Assembly (NCBI GenBank): GCA_031546815.1
Contig: JAVBJV010000018.1
Span: forward strand, 1 to 64,000
Reading direction: 5' to 3'
Source of the DNA: JAVBJV01 sp031546815
GTDB lineage: Bacteria; Pseudomonadota; Alphaproteobacteria; Acetobacterales; Acetobacteraceae
DNA length: 64,000 bases
Part shown: piece after piece, positions 16,559-25,702 of the stretch
Layout of the letters: each line of letters starts with the position of its first letter
How positions within the stretch are numbered: position 1 is the first letter of the stretch
Made by a program: the position numbers and the translations under genes
The notes under the pieces: model-generated
Told to the model about the DNA's origin: nothing
The model's input: the letters and a program-made list of their open reading frames with translations, nothing else
The model's database searches: none

Positions 16559-18694
16559 TTATTCTGCCAGTGCGGGCATCCCCCAGCTGGTTTCCGCCTG
16601 CCGCCCCTGTCGCGTTACCCCCCATAACGGATGTTCCACCCGCAGGCGCTGCCCGCCATCGCGCAGCAGCGGGCGGACCAGCAACTGGCCCTGATTGCGC
16701 GTCGCCCGGCCCAGCAGATCGAACGGGAAGCGGACGTAGATGCCCTTGTCGAACGATCCCTCGCCATATTCTGCGAACGGAACGTCGGTCAGCGTGGCGA
16801 ATGCGCCGACCTCGATCCCGTTGCTGAACCGGCGGGCAACCTCGACCGTCGCGCCCCAGTCGCCAGCCAGATAACGCCCGGCGCGCAGCGTGAGGCCGAT
16901 GTCGTACCAGGGCAGATCGGCATGGAACGACACGTGTCCGGTCAGCACCTTGTAATCGCGCAGCCCGAAACCCTGGTCGTAGTCGCGCTGCCGCACGGCG
17001 TTGATGTCGGCGCCGATCCCCCACCAGGAATCGAACGGCCGCCACAGTATTTCCCCCGACACGCCCGCATACATCGGCTCCAGATACCCGGCGGTGAGGC
17101 GCGCGAAGACGTCGGGCGCGACATTCCAGAGCCCCTCGACGGTCAGGGTTTCGAGGGCGGTGCGGCCTTCATCGGCATAACGCGCCACATCGCTGCGCAC
17201 ATGCGGCAGCACGGAATCGGAAGGGGGCGCATCTTTCAGCGTGCTGAACAGACTCTGCGAGGCACTGCCGCCGACCGATATCCCCCACGGAAACTGCACC
17301 CGCGCCCCCGCCGCCAGACGCAGATCGACGCGCAGCGGCGCGGATGGGTCCATCAGCATGGTGTCGATGCGCGGTGCGAGTGACCAGCTGAAGGCGGGCC
17401 AGTCCGCAATACTCGGCGATGGAAGTTCCCCGGTGGCGGGCGAGAGCAGGAAATAGGCGCGGGCTTCCTCGACGCTGGCAGTGTTGTGCGCGACGTATTC
17501 CATGGTGTCGCGCGGCAGCATCGCCCGCCCGATCTCGACCCCGTTCTGCCACCAGCCGAGATCCACGCGTTCGACCGAACCCGGCAGCAACCCCTGCACA
17601 GCACGCATGACGCGGCCCATCGCCTGCGGGAAGGTGCGATAGGCCCCACCCTCGACCGCGATCCGCGCGGCGTGCGCCGTCACATCCAGTGCGAGCAGCC
17701 GAAACCCGATGCGACGTAGTGCGGCGCGGATCAGTTCTGGATCCACCCCGATGGCGGGCGGAAGATTGGGTTCTGGCAAAGCAGCATCGGCGACGATCGT
17801 CACATCGGTATCGGCGGGCACCACGATTCGCCCGCCATTATCCAGCAACGCCGGGCGTGGTAGCATGGGGGGAATGTGCTGCATCAGCGGCGGCGGTGGC
17901 GGATGCGCCGCATTCAGCCGCACCGACACACGCGCCAGCACATCACTGCCGTTCACATATGCGACACTGGTTTCCAGCCACGGCAACGGCGACCACACCA
18001 GCCCGACATTGACGCGGCTGTCCGCCTTGCCCCGCCCATCGCGCCGTTCATCGCGCAGTGCGTCGCCCGATAGTTCCAGCTTGATCCGCAGATCCCGCAC
18101 CGGCCCGAGGCGCGGCAGCGTGTATTCCACCCCGCCGAACACCGCCATGTCGCCATGGAAGAAATTACCCGCGTGCAGCGTGCCGCCTTCACCCACATCG
18201 CGTTCCCGCGCGCCGAAGAACGGATTGTCGAGGTCCGATGCCGACCCGATTCGCCCCCATCCCAACCCCAGCGTAAAATCGAACGCGCCGAACCGCTTCG
18301 AGGCAACGACGTATTCCCCGGCATAAATCCCGGTGCCGATCATGTCCTGCGCACCGATTGCGATGGCGGGCAGGTAGCGGCTTTCGCGCAGCAGCCGGAC
18401 TTTCACGTCGAAGGCACGGTCCGATGTCTCGCCGCTTCCAGCGGTGGCATTCAGGCGCTGGGTAAAGCGGAACGTGGCTTCGACATAGGGCAGTGCCTGG
18501 AACTGCAGAAACCAGAAATGCCGGTCGTCGCGCCACGATGTTCCAAGCTCCAGCGTCGCATCTTCCCGGAAGCGCGCGTTACGCATTTCGAGCAACCCGA
18601 CGCCACCGAAATTGGACCCGGTGCCCGGAACATCCGCAGCCCAGGCGGGCGTCAGGCAGGATGCCAGAACGGCAAGGACAGGCGCCGCACGCAT
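16559..18694 (-). CDS. YjbH-domain exopolysaccharide export/assembly protein
   Basis: A 711-residue protein with a signal peptide (MRAAPVLAVLASCLTPAWA). The N-terminal part resembles YjbH (GVGLLEMRNARF, then SKRFGAFDFTLGLGWGR near 150) and the remainder is rich in alternating beta strands, as expected for an outer-membrane barrel (GfcD/YjbH type). A proline-rich spacer sits near residue 265. In Enterobacteria YjbH belongs to the yjbEFGH/gfc operons for exopolysaccharide or capsule release; that role is inferred here. The gene lies 3 bp downstream of the SLBB export gene, so they are one transcript. Confidence 0.85.
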   Translation of the reverse strand: MRAAPVLAVLASCLTPAWAADVPGTGSNFGGVGLLEMRNARFREDATLELGTSWRDDRHFWFLQFQALPYVEATFRFTQRLNATAGSGETSDRAFDVKVRLLRESRYLPAIAIGAQDMIGTGIYAGEYVVASKRFGAFDFTLGLGWGRIGSASDLDNPFFGARERDVGEGGTLHAGNFFHGDMAVFGGVEYTLPRLGPVRDLRIKLELSGDALRDERRDGRGKADSRVNVGLVWSPLPWLETSVAYVNGSDVLARVSVRLNAAHPPPPPLMQHIPPMLPRPALLDNGGRIVVPADTDVTIVADAALPEPNLPPAIGVDPELIRAALRRIGFRLLALDVTAHAARIAVEGGAYRTFPQAMGRVMRAVQGLLPGSVERVDLGWWQNGVEIGRAMLPRDTMEYVAHNTASVEEARAYFLLSPATGELPSPSIADWPAFSWSLAPRIDTMLMDPSAPLRVDLRLAAGARVQFPWGISVGGSASQSLFSTLKDAPPSDSVLPHVRSDVARYADEGRTALETLTVEGLWNVAPDVFARLTAGYLEPMYAGVSGEILWRPFDSWWGIGADINAVRQRDYDQGFGLRDYKVLTGHVSFHADLPWYDIGLTLRAGRYLAGDWGATVEVARRFSNGIEVGAFATLTDVPFAEYGEGSFDKGIYVRFPFDLLGRATRNQGQLLVRPLLRDGGQRLRVEHPLWGVTRQGRQAETSWGMPALAE

Positions 18695-18697
18695 CGG

Positions 18698-21334
18698 TCA
18701 GTGCGCTTCGCGGGCAATCACCGCCAACGCGGCGGAGCTGATCGAGATCTGGGTCAGAACCTGCGTCAGGTCGCGCACGAAGCCCCAGGTCTCGTACGGG
18801 GCCGGATCCTGCGGCACGACGATTAGCGAACCGGGGGGGATGGCGGGGCCTCCTTCGGTCCAGCTTCCCAGTTGCGCGGAAACGGCAGTGCCGTTGGGCA
18901 TCACGATGAAGGCGCGGTCGGGGTCGGCAAAACGCTGCACGTCTCCGGCGGCTTCCACATACTGCATGGCTTTCCAGCCCGAACGGAATTGCAGCGATCC
19001 GGGGTTCAGCACCGATCCCACGACGGTGACGTCGCCGGGGCGTTTAGGGATGGTCAGCGTGTCGCCGGGTTCCAGCAGAACGTCCTGTTCGGGGCGGGCC
19101 GCCAGCACGACGGGATTGGCCTCGACCACCATGCGTCCGGCGGCGCGGGTTTCGCGCAGACCTGCGGCCAGTTCGCGCGCGGCGCGCACGGAATCGGCCA
19201 GCGATACGCCGTTGCGCATGGCGCTGCCGCCCGCCGAGACCTGTGCGCTGGCAAGTTGCATCATACCGACTTCCATTTCGCGCGCAGTGCGCTGGAACCC
19301 TTCCTGCTGGCGCTGACGCACCGCCTCGCGCGTGAAGACCGCGCCATAGGGATAGGCCTGCTGCGTGATGCCACCCGCACGCGCAATCAGTTCCGACAGG
19401 CGTTCGCCGCGGCGGATATCATATGTGCCGGGGCGGACGAATTCACCCGACAGCATCACGGTGCCGGTATCGCGGTCGCTGAAGCTGCGGGCCATGCGCA
19501 CGATGTCGCGCGGCGACAGACGCACGGCGGCGAAGTTGCGGCTGCGGATGTCGATCGTCCCGCGCGATAACGCGGCGGACCGGCCGGGCGGCTGGCGCGA
19601 CAGTTCTACCGCTGCCAGATCGGCCATGTCGGTCGGGCCGCCCGCAGCTTCCAGCAGGGCGTCCATGCCTGTGTCGGTGACGATGGGGTACAGGCCCGGC
19701 TTGCGGACCTCGCCCGTTATCACCAGCGATGCGTCGAGCAGCACGGTCAGCAGATCCGGGTGATCGCGGAACACCACGGGACATTCGGCAACGGCGGCTT
19801 CCGAGAAACCGGCGCTGCGGATATGCGCGAAACGCAGCGGTGCGGCGGTGGCGGCATTGGCTACGCGTTGCAGGGCGGGGCAGGTGGCATCGCCCTGCGG
19901 CACGCGCCCGCGCATGGCTTGCTGCACGAAAGCGCTCGACAGGAAGTCGATGTCGGTGGCCGAGAACAGCACAACCTCGTCATCGTCGGTCAGGTGGATA
20001 TCGGGGCCGCCCGCCAGCACGCGCCCGATATCGGCGCCCACCACACTGCGCGCGCGCGATGTGGGGTTGGTGCGCAGAATGGCGGCGTAGCGCGGGTATG
20101 AATCCGACAGCATCAGCCGCGGGTCGCGCACCAGTCCGCGCAGACTTCCCGCCCCACCCAGCGCCCGGCTGAGCGGTGCCGCAACATGCCCGGACAGGCG
20201 CACCTGATTGGTGGTGACATCCGCATCCGGCTGTACCAGCACGACATCGCCGCGCCGCAGCGGCTGGCGGGGCGATGCCTCGGCAAAGCTGCGGCGGCCG
20301 GCGGCGTCGGTGGTCAGCAGTATGAAATGGTTGCCGGATGGACGCATCGACCCGCCCGCCAGGATCAGCGCCTGTTCCAGCGATGCATTGCTGCCGGAGA
20401 GTTCGAAAATCCCCGGCCGCGCGACATCGCCCGCGATCGCCACCATGGCTCCCGCAGACGGCACGACGATGCGTTCGCCGGGGTGCAGCGTCAGGTCGGT
20501 ATCGCCCGCGATCCCCGCGATCAGCGGATACAGGTCCAGTGTGCGGGCAGGCCCGGCACCCTCGATGCGGATGGTGCGCAGCGTGCCGGCCGGACGCACG
20601 CCGCCTGAAGCGGCCAGCGCATCCAGAACCGTGGCAAAGCCGGTCAGCGTCTGAAACCCGGGCCGGACGACTTCCCCCCCCACGAACACCGAGATCTGAC
20701 GCACCTGCCCGATCGAGACATAGACCTCGGACCCTTGCAGGTCGCGTTGGCTGCGCTGCTGCAGGTCGGCGCGCAGATCGGCCAGTGTGCGCCCGGCGGC
20801 GGGAATGGGGGGCAGATCGGGCAGCAGCAACTGCCCGTCGCGGTTGATCCGGACCGAGACGGTCTGCCGGGCGCGGCCCCGGAAGGCGACTTGAACCTCG
20901 TCGTCCGGGCCCAGCACATAACGGTCGGGCAGCGCTGCAGCGGGAGTGGGCTGCGGGGCGCTGCGGCTGAACATGTCGTACCCGAACTGACGCAGCGTCA
21001 CCCCCGGCAATAGCGTGCCGAGGCGATGGGTGAAGAACTGCTCCATCGGCGTGAGGGGGGCGTCGGCCTCGGTGCTTGCGGGCGGCGGCACGACAGGCTG
21101 GGACGCCAGAGGTGGTGGAGGTGTTTGTATACCGGTTGTTGTGCCCAGCGGCGTGTCCGCCCGTCCGCCCGAGGCGTTCAGAATGCGTTGCAGGACATCC
21201 TGCTGATACGCTTGCGGCAGCGTGGGCAAGGGGGCGCCATTGGGCAGGGTTGCAGGCAACGTGCTGGCCCCTGTCTGGGCCAGCGCCGGTAACGCGAGGC
21301 AAAACGTAACCGGCAAAACAAACAAGGCCCTCAC
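18698..21334 (-). CDS. Polysaccharide export protein with multiple SLBB domains (Wza/GfcE-like)
   Basis: An 878-residue outer-envelope exporter. A signal peptide (to about residue 19, LPALAQ) precedes a proline-rich segment. The polysaccharide-export domain follows near 140-215 (YVLGPDDEVQVAFRG ... INRDGQLLLPDLPPI). At least five SLBB repeats come after it, recognisable by VFVGGEVVRPGFQTL, VAIAGDVARPGIFEL, VITGEVRKPGLYPI, VMLSGEFVRPGTYDI and VTVVGSVLNPGSLQF. A C-terminal hydrophobic stretch (ISISSAALAVIA) could cross the membrane. It is more than twice the length of Wza and resembles the long SLBB proteins of alphaproteobacteria. It heads the minus-strand export operon, divergent from the biosynthetic operon at 21543. 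Confidence 0.93.
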   Translation of the reverse strand: MRALFVLPVTFCLALPALAQTGASTLPATLPNGAPLPTLPQAYQQDVLQRILNASGGRADTPLGTTTGIQTPPPPLASQPVVPPPASTEADAPLTPMEQFFTHRLGTLLPGVTLRQFGYDMFSRSAPQPTPAAALPDRYVLGPDDEVQVAFRGRARQTVSVRINRDGQLLLPDLPPIPAAGRTLADLRADLQQRSQRDLQGSEVYVSIGQVRQISVFVGGEVVRPGFQTLTGFATVLDALAASGGVRPAGTLRTIRIEGAGPARTLDLYPLIAGIAGDTDLTLHPGERIVVPSAGAMVAIAGDVARPGIFELSGSNASLEQALILAGGSMRPSGNHFILLTTDAAGRRSFAEASPRQPLRRGDVVLVQPDADVTTNQVRLSGHVAAPLSRALGGAGSLRGLVRDPRLMLSDSYPRYAAILRTNPTSRARSVVGADIGRVLAGGPDIHLTDDDEVVLFSATDIDFLSSAFVQQAMRGRVPQGDATCPALQRVANAATAAPLRFAHIRSAGFSEAAVAECPVVFRDHPDLLTVLLDASLVITGEVRKPGLYPIVTDTGMDALLEAAGGPTDMADLAAVELSRQPPGRSAALSRGTIDIRSRNFAAVRLSPRDIVRMARSFSDRDTGTVMLSGEFVRPGTYDIRRGERLSELIARAGGITQQAYPYGAVFTREAVRQRQQEGFQRTAREMEVGMMQLASAQVSAGGSAMRNGVSLADSVRAARELAAGLRETRAAGRMVVEANPVVLAARPEQDVLLEPGDTLTIPKRPGDVTVVGSVLNPGSLQFRSGWKAMQYVEAAGDVQRFADPDRAFIVMPNGTAVSAQLGSWTEGGPAIPPGSLIVVPQDPAPYETWGFVRDLTQVLTQISISSAALAVIAREAH

Positions 21335-21542
21335 AAACGGCTCTCCGATCGGCTGTTTCCCCGGCAGGTAAAACCGCAGGTGGAAACAGGAATTGATTCT
21401 AGAACGGTATACTATATATCAGTATCATAAATCGCAAATCGCTAAATAAATGAGGCTCAAAACCATGGTTGTGGACATGAATAAAATATTCAACCATACG
21501 CAAATATTAAGACCAATTTGTTAAATTTATAAAACTACATCC
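21335..21542. promoter_or_regulatory. Divergent promoter region of the polysaccharide locus
   Basis: A 208-bp AT-rich gap lies between the divergent SLBB and heparinase genes, so both operons must start here. It holds a perfect 10-bp palindrome AACCATGGTT (21461-21470), a candidate operator between the two transcripts. I could not assign -35/-10 boxes with confidence. Confidence 0.5.
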
Positions 21543-23057
21543 ATGTTTACGCGATTTGCGGAAATCTCCCGAACAGCATCAATGTTGGGGCCATCTGTTC
21601 TGATCCGCCGGGGGGCCGATCAGGTATTGAACATGTCCGGGTTGCAATTTTATAGGCTGGTAGATCGCGCTGTACCGGCAGGGCCATTTTTAGCCGAATC
21701 GGGGCTAAATCTGGATGCGCGGTCGGTAATTCAAGCGACAGCAGCGCCTGCTCATGCGCTAAAAATCGATATCTTTGCGGGAAAAGATCTGCGCCAGTTG
21801 TGGGAAGGGGCGCGTTGGGCCGAGCTGCCCGACCTGCCAGCGGCCGAGGCGGATGCGCGGATTACCGAATTCCTGAGCCAAAACCCGCCCTATCGCGGCG
21901 AGCACTGGATCAGCGCGCAGGAAGCTGCGCTGCGGGTGTTGCATCTGGCCCGCGCTGCCGTGCGGCTGAATGTGGCAAAGGCGGCATCGCCGGGGTTGCG
22001 GGCGGTGGTGGATCTGCATCTGCACCGGGTGCGCGTGTCGCGGTTGTACGAGGAATCGCAGGACAACAACCACGGGATCAGCTGTGCGGCGGCGTGCGTG
22101 GTTGGGTATCTGCTGCTGGGGCAGTCAGCCCGGGCAACGCGCGCGGTGCGGCGGTTGCAGAAACTGCTGCGGCGTCTGGTCGCCCCGTGTGGAGCCTTCA
22201 GTCAGCATTCGGTGCGTTATCACCGGATGGTGGTCGATATTCTGGCGATCGTGCAGGAATGCGCGGCGCATTTTCATCTATCGGCCGATCTGGGGGATGT
22301 GCAGGCGGCAATGTGCGGCTGGCTCAACCGGTTGACCGATCCGGTCTCGGGTGGTGCATCGCGGATCGGGCACGACGACGGCACGGCGCTGAATGCACCG
22401 CCGTTGCCGACAGGCACGCAGCGGCCACGCCGGTGGAGCGGACGCGGCTTCATGGGATTTTCCGGCCGTCAGGGGCTGTGGGCCGTGCTGCGCACACCGG
22501 GCAGCCGGCACCGCCCGGCGCATGCGGACCTGCTGCATCTGGACCTGTGGCGCGATGGCGTGAACCTGCTGCGCGACAGCGGTACCGGCGCTTACAATCA
22601 CACCTGGTGGCCGCAATGGTTCCCTTCGGTGCGCGCGCATAACACGGTGACGTTCGACGATGCGGAACAGATGCCGCGCATCGGCCGTTTCCTGATGGGC
22701 CCGTGGCCGCGTGGCGGCGTGCTGCCCAATGGCGGCTGGGTCGAGGACAAGCGCGGCAACCGTCACCAGCGCTGTGTGCGCATGCAGGACGATGTCTGCC
22801 ACATCGAGGACACTCTGTCCGGCCCGTACCGCCACGCGGTGCTGCGTTGGCATCTGCCGCAAACGCCAGTGATTCTGGAACACACCACACTTTCCGTGAG
22901 CGGCGCGCAGATCACCATCGCCGGTGCGACATCGGTCTGGGTCGAGGAAGCGCCGGACAGCCCCGCCTATGGCACCGTGCAGAATACGCCGGTGCTGTGT
23001 GCCGCTGTGCCGGCGGGCGACGCGCGTATCGTGACGATACTGTGTGGAGCGGCGTAA
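21543..23057 (+). CDS. Heparinase II/III-like polysaccharide lyase
   Basis: A 504-residue protein with no obvious signal peptide. An alpha-helical toroid region comes first, with the NNHG motif in ESQDNNHGIS (about residue 173-178), typical of alginate-lyase/heparinase II-III N-terminal domains. A beta-rich C-terminal half follows, with HADLLHLDLWRDGVNLLRDSG (about 327-347), the hallmark of the heparinase II/III C-terminal domain. It probably trims or degrades the polymer made by this operon, or a related uronic-acid glycan, by beta-elimination. It is the first gene of the overlapping biosynthetic operon, and the next gene's ATG shares a base with its stop codon. Lack of an export signal is odd for a lyase of an exported polymer. 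Confidence 0.88.
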   Translation: MFTRFAEISRTASMLGPSVLIRRGADQVLNMSGLQFYRLVDRAVPAGPFLAESGLNLDARSVIQATAAPAHALKIDIFAGKDLRQLWEGARWAELPDLPAAEADARITEFLSQNPPYRGEHWISAQEAALRVLHLARAAVRLNVAKAASPGLRAVVDLHLHRVRVSRLYEESQDNNHGISCAAACVVGYLLLGQSARATRAVRRLQKLLRRLVAPCGAFSQHSVRYHRMVVDILAIVQECAAHFHLSADLGDVQAAMCGWLNRLTDPVSGGASRIGHDDGTALNAPPLPTGTQRPRRWSGRGFMGFSGRQGLWAVLRTPGSRHRPAHADLLHLDLWRDGVNLLRDSGTGAYNHTWWPQWFPSVRAHNTVTFDDAEQMPRIGRFLMGPWPRGGVLPNGGWVEDKRGNRHQRCVRMQDDVCHIEDTLSGPYRHAVLRWHLPQTPVILEHTTLSVSGAQITIAGATSVWVEEAPDSPAYGTVQNTPVLCAAVPAGDARIVTILCGAA

Positions 23058-23926
23058 TGGACATTCCACACAATAGCGTATCGTCGCCGGTCAGGATCGG
23101 CGACCTGGCACAGGGGCTGCTTGCATGGCGCGGGCGGTTGCTGTCCGCGATGCTGGTTCTGTATCTGGCCGGTGCGGTGCTGATCGTGCTGTGGCCGCGG
23201 CAATATGTGGCGACAATCATCGTGGCACCGGCCGAAACGGCGGCAATCGCCACCAGCCAGATCCTGACATCGGGGTCGCTGCTGGGGGGCGGTCTGCTCG
23301 ACCCGCGACCCGGTGGGAATTTTGCCGTGTATCTGGCGGTGCTGCGCTCGGCCGATGCGGCGGAGATGCTGATGCAGCACGATCTGGCGCGCGACATGCA
23401 GACGCGGCGCGCGCAGAAATTCAGCGCCGTGCTGCGCGATCTGCTGGGTGGAAGTGCGGAGCTGTCGCGCGACGATGTGCAGCGGTTTCTGGAACAGTCC
23501 GTGATTGTCACATCGGCGCGGCAGACGATTACCTGGACGATAGATCTGGTGTATCCGGATCGCGCGATTGCCCTGTCGGCATTGCAGCATCTGCACGCAT
23601 TTGCCGAGGCACAGGTGCGCACAGGTCTGCGTGATACGGTGGCGCGGCGTATGCGGGTTCTGCAAACGCAGCTCGAGACGGAAACCGATCTGTTTCAGCG
23701 ACAGGCGTTGTACGATCTGCTGGCGCAGCAGCAGCGCTTCTCGATGGTGCTGACAGCGGATGAAACTGTGGCGGCCCGCGTGGCTGCCAGTGCAGCGGTC
23801 GAGGATTCGCCATCGCGCCCGAACCGCACTCTGCTGCTGATGCTGCTGGCGCCTGGTGTCGCGATGCTGATCATTGCCAGTGCAGCGCTGCTGATCGTCC
23901 GGCGCAGAGTGCGTTCACATGTATAG
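23057..23926 (+). CDS. Wzz-family chain-length determinant protein
   Basis: A 289-residue inner-membrane protein with one hydrophobic helix near residues 30-50 (AMLVLYLAGAVLIVLW), a large periplasmic coiled portion and a second helix near 265-283 (LLMLLAPGVAMLIIASAALLIV), ending in a short basic tail. This is the polysaccharide co-polymerase layout that sets polymer length together with the Wzy protein encoded next. It has no cytoplasmic tyrosine-kinase domain, unlike Wzc/ExoP proteins. The ATG overlaps the lyase stop by one base. The internal ATG-to-stop frame was preferred over a longer frame that runs through the lyase gene. Confidence 0.85.
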   Translation: MDIPHNSVSSPVRIGDLAQGLLAWRGRLLSAMLVLYLAGAVLIVLWPRQYVATIIVAPAETAAIATSQILTSGSLLGGGLLDPRPGGNFAVYLAVLRSADAAEMLMQHDLARDMQTRRAQKFSAVLRDLLGGSAELSRDDVQRFLEQSVIVTSARQTITWTIDLVYPDRAIALSALQHLHAFAEAQVRTGLRDTVARRMRVLQTQLETETDLFQRQALYDLLAQQQRFSMVLTADETVAARVAASAAVEDSPSRPNRTLLLMLLAPGVAMLIIASAALLIVRRRVRSHV

Positions 23927-25130
23927 GGTGCAGTGGCATGTGCCGGCGTTGCTGGCTGGAATGTTTGCGGCATCTCTGCAGTACGCGGGCGCACTGAAGT
24001 CGACACCGCTGGGCGATGTGATGCCGGTTGATCTCACATTGCTATCGGCGATGTGCGTGCTGGTGTTGCTGCCGTTTCTGCTGCGCCATGTGGCCGAGTG
24101 GCAGTGCAGTCTGCCGGTGTTGGTGTCGTTGGTCTGCTTCGCGGCATTGCTCGGCTGGTCTGTGCTGGCGGGTGCGTGGTCGGTGGCGGATGAAGGGGTT
24201 TCGGAAAAACTTCCCGAGATGCTGTTGTTCGGTCCCGTGGCGCTGCTGATCGGCTTCTGCGTCGGTGGACATGTGCAGGCACTGGCGGGGTTCTGCATTG
24301 CGACACTGCTGATCGCGCTGGGGGTTGGCACGAGTATCGCGGTGGGTCTCGCCGATGGCAGCGTGGTGCTTGGTGGGGCGGCGGATACCGAACTGCTGCG
24401 CGTGCAGTATCAGATCTCGGGCCTCGCGCTGGCCAGTGCGGCGGGGTTGGCGATGGTGCAGGCGTTGCGTGTGCGTGGTGTTGTGTGCGCGTTCTGGTGC
24501 GCAGTGGCGCTTGGCTGTGCGCTGGCGGCGCTGCTGCCGGGTGGTCGGGCGGCGCTGCTTGCACTGCTGCTGACGGTGATGATTGCCCCCGGCCTGTTCC
24601 TGTGGCGCGCCGGTCGCGCCGGGGCTGCATCTCTGTGGATTCTGGCGGGGGCAGCATGTGCGGCGGGGTTCGCGCTGGTGCTGTTGCTGGACCCGGATCT
24701 CAGCGATGGTCTGCGCACGCTGGAGCGTTTGAACGGATCCGATCTGGGCGAGGAATCGCTGCGCCTTCCGCTGTGGCGCACAGCGCTGGATTGGGCGGGC
24801 GCGGCCGGGCCGTTCGGTCTTGGTACGGGCGCGTTCCCGATTGCCGCAGGGTATGGCGACTGGCGCGGGCGGCATCCGCATAATCATCTGATCGAAGCGC
24901 TGGTCGAACTTGGGTTGCCCGGTTTCCTGCTGCTCGCCTGTGTGTGGGGATGCGCAATGCTGGCAGCGCTGCGTGCCTGGCGCGGGCTGACATCGACACG
25001 CATCGGCGTTGTAACTGCTCTGGTTCTGCCGGTGATGCTGTCGATCATGGTGTCGACTGATCTTGGCAATCGCATGGCGTGGCTTGGGTTGGGACTTCTG
25101 TTGTCCCTGGGGGCGGAGGCTCGCGCGTGA
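23919..25130 (+). CDS. O-antigen polymerase/ligase family membrane protein (Wzy/WaaL-like)
   Basis: A 403-residue polytopic inner-membrane protein with roughly ten to twelve helices. The large periplasmic loop near residues 250-315 carries the family pattern GLGTGAFPIAAGYGDW then RHPHNHLIEALVELGLPGFL, the PF04932-type signature for glycan polymerases and ligases. In this setting, between Wzz and a priming transferase, a polymerase joining lipid-linked repeat units in the periplasm is more likely than a lipid A ligase. It overlaps the Wzz gene by 8 bases and shares a base with the next gene. Confidence 0.85.
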   Translation: MYRVQWHVPALLAGMFAASLQYAGALKSTPLGDVMPVDLTLLSAMCVLVLLPFLLRHVAEWQCSLPVLVSLVCFAALLGWSVLAGAWSVADEGVSEKLPEMLLFGPVALLIGFCVGGHVQALAGFCIATLLIALGVGTSIAVGLADGSVVLGGAADTELLRVQYQISGLALASAAGLAMVQALRVRGVVCAFWCAVALGCALAALLPGGRAALLALLLTVMIAPGLFLWRAGRAGAASLWILAGAACAAGFALVLLLDPDLSDGLRTLERLNGSDLGEESLRLPLWRTALDWAGAAGPFGLGTGAFPIAAGYGDWRGRHPHNHLIEALVELGLPGFLLLACVWGCAMLAALRAWRGLTSTRIGVVTALVLPVMLSIMVSTDLGNRMAWLGLGLLLSLGAEARA

Positions 25131-25702
25131 TGTATCGGTCTGGTGGAAAACGCGCCTGCGATCTGGTGCTGGCGGTGGGGGCGATTGTCGTGCTGCTGCC
25201 GCTGCTTTTGTTTTTGTATGTGCTGGTGCTGGTGATGCTTGGACGCCCGGTGCTGTTCCGGCAGACGCGTGCGGGCCTGTATGGTCGTCCCTTCACACTG
25301 CTGAAATTCCGCACTATGCGCGAAGGCCCCGGCAGCGATTCCGAACGCATTACCGGTGTTGGACAGGTGATGCGCGCTTACGGTCTGGACGAACTGCCGC
25401 AGCTGTTCAACGTGCTGCGTGGCGACATGAGCTTCGTCGGCCCGCGCCCATTGCCGGTGCGATATGCCGTACCCGAAATGCGGCTGTCCGTGCGCCCTGG
25501 TATTACAGGGCCGGTGCAGACGGGCGGGCGCAATGCGTTGCCGTGGGCGCAGCGGTTCCGGATGGATGTGGCCTATACGCACAAGCTGACTCTGCGGGCC
25601 GACATGCTGTATCTGCTGCGTACACCGGGCGCATTGCTGCGTCGCGATGGCGCCTGCACGCCGGGTTACGTAACAGCAGCACCGCCCGAGGATGTGCCCT
25701 GA
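25130..25702 (+). CDS. PglC/WcaJ-type undecaprenyl-phosphate sugar phosphotransferase
   Basis: A 190-residue monotopic membrane enzyme that transfers a sugar-1-phosphate to undecaprenyl phosphate. It has one hydrophobic N-terminal segment (LVLAVGAIVVLLPLLLFLYV) followed by the catalytic domain with RPVLFRQTRAG, LLKFRTM, LDELPQLFNVLRGDMSFVGPRPL and RPGITG. The size matches the minimal PglC form without the four-helix N-terminus of WcaJ. With the PglF-, PglE- and PglD-like genes in this operon, its substrate could be UDP-diNAc-bacillosamine; this is inference. The ATG overlaps the upstream TGA (a GTG three bases earlier is also possible). Confidence 0.9.
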   Translation: MYRSGGKRACDLVLAVGAIVVLLPLLLFLYVLVLVMLGRPVLFRQTRAGLYGRPFTLLKFRTMREGPGSDSERITGVGQVMRAYGLDELPQLFNVLRGDMSFVGPRPLPVRYAVPEMRLSVRPGITGPVQTGGRNALPWAQRFRMDVAYTHKLTLRADMLYLLRTPGALLRRDGACTPGYVTAAPPEDVP

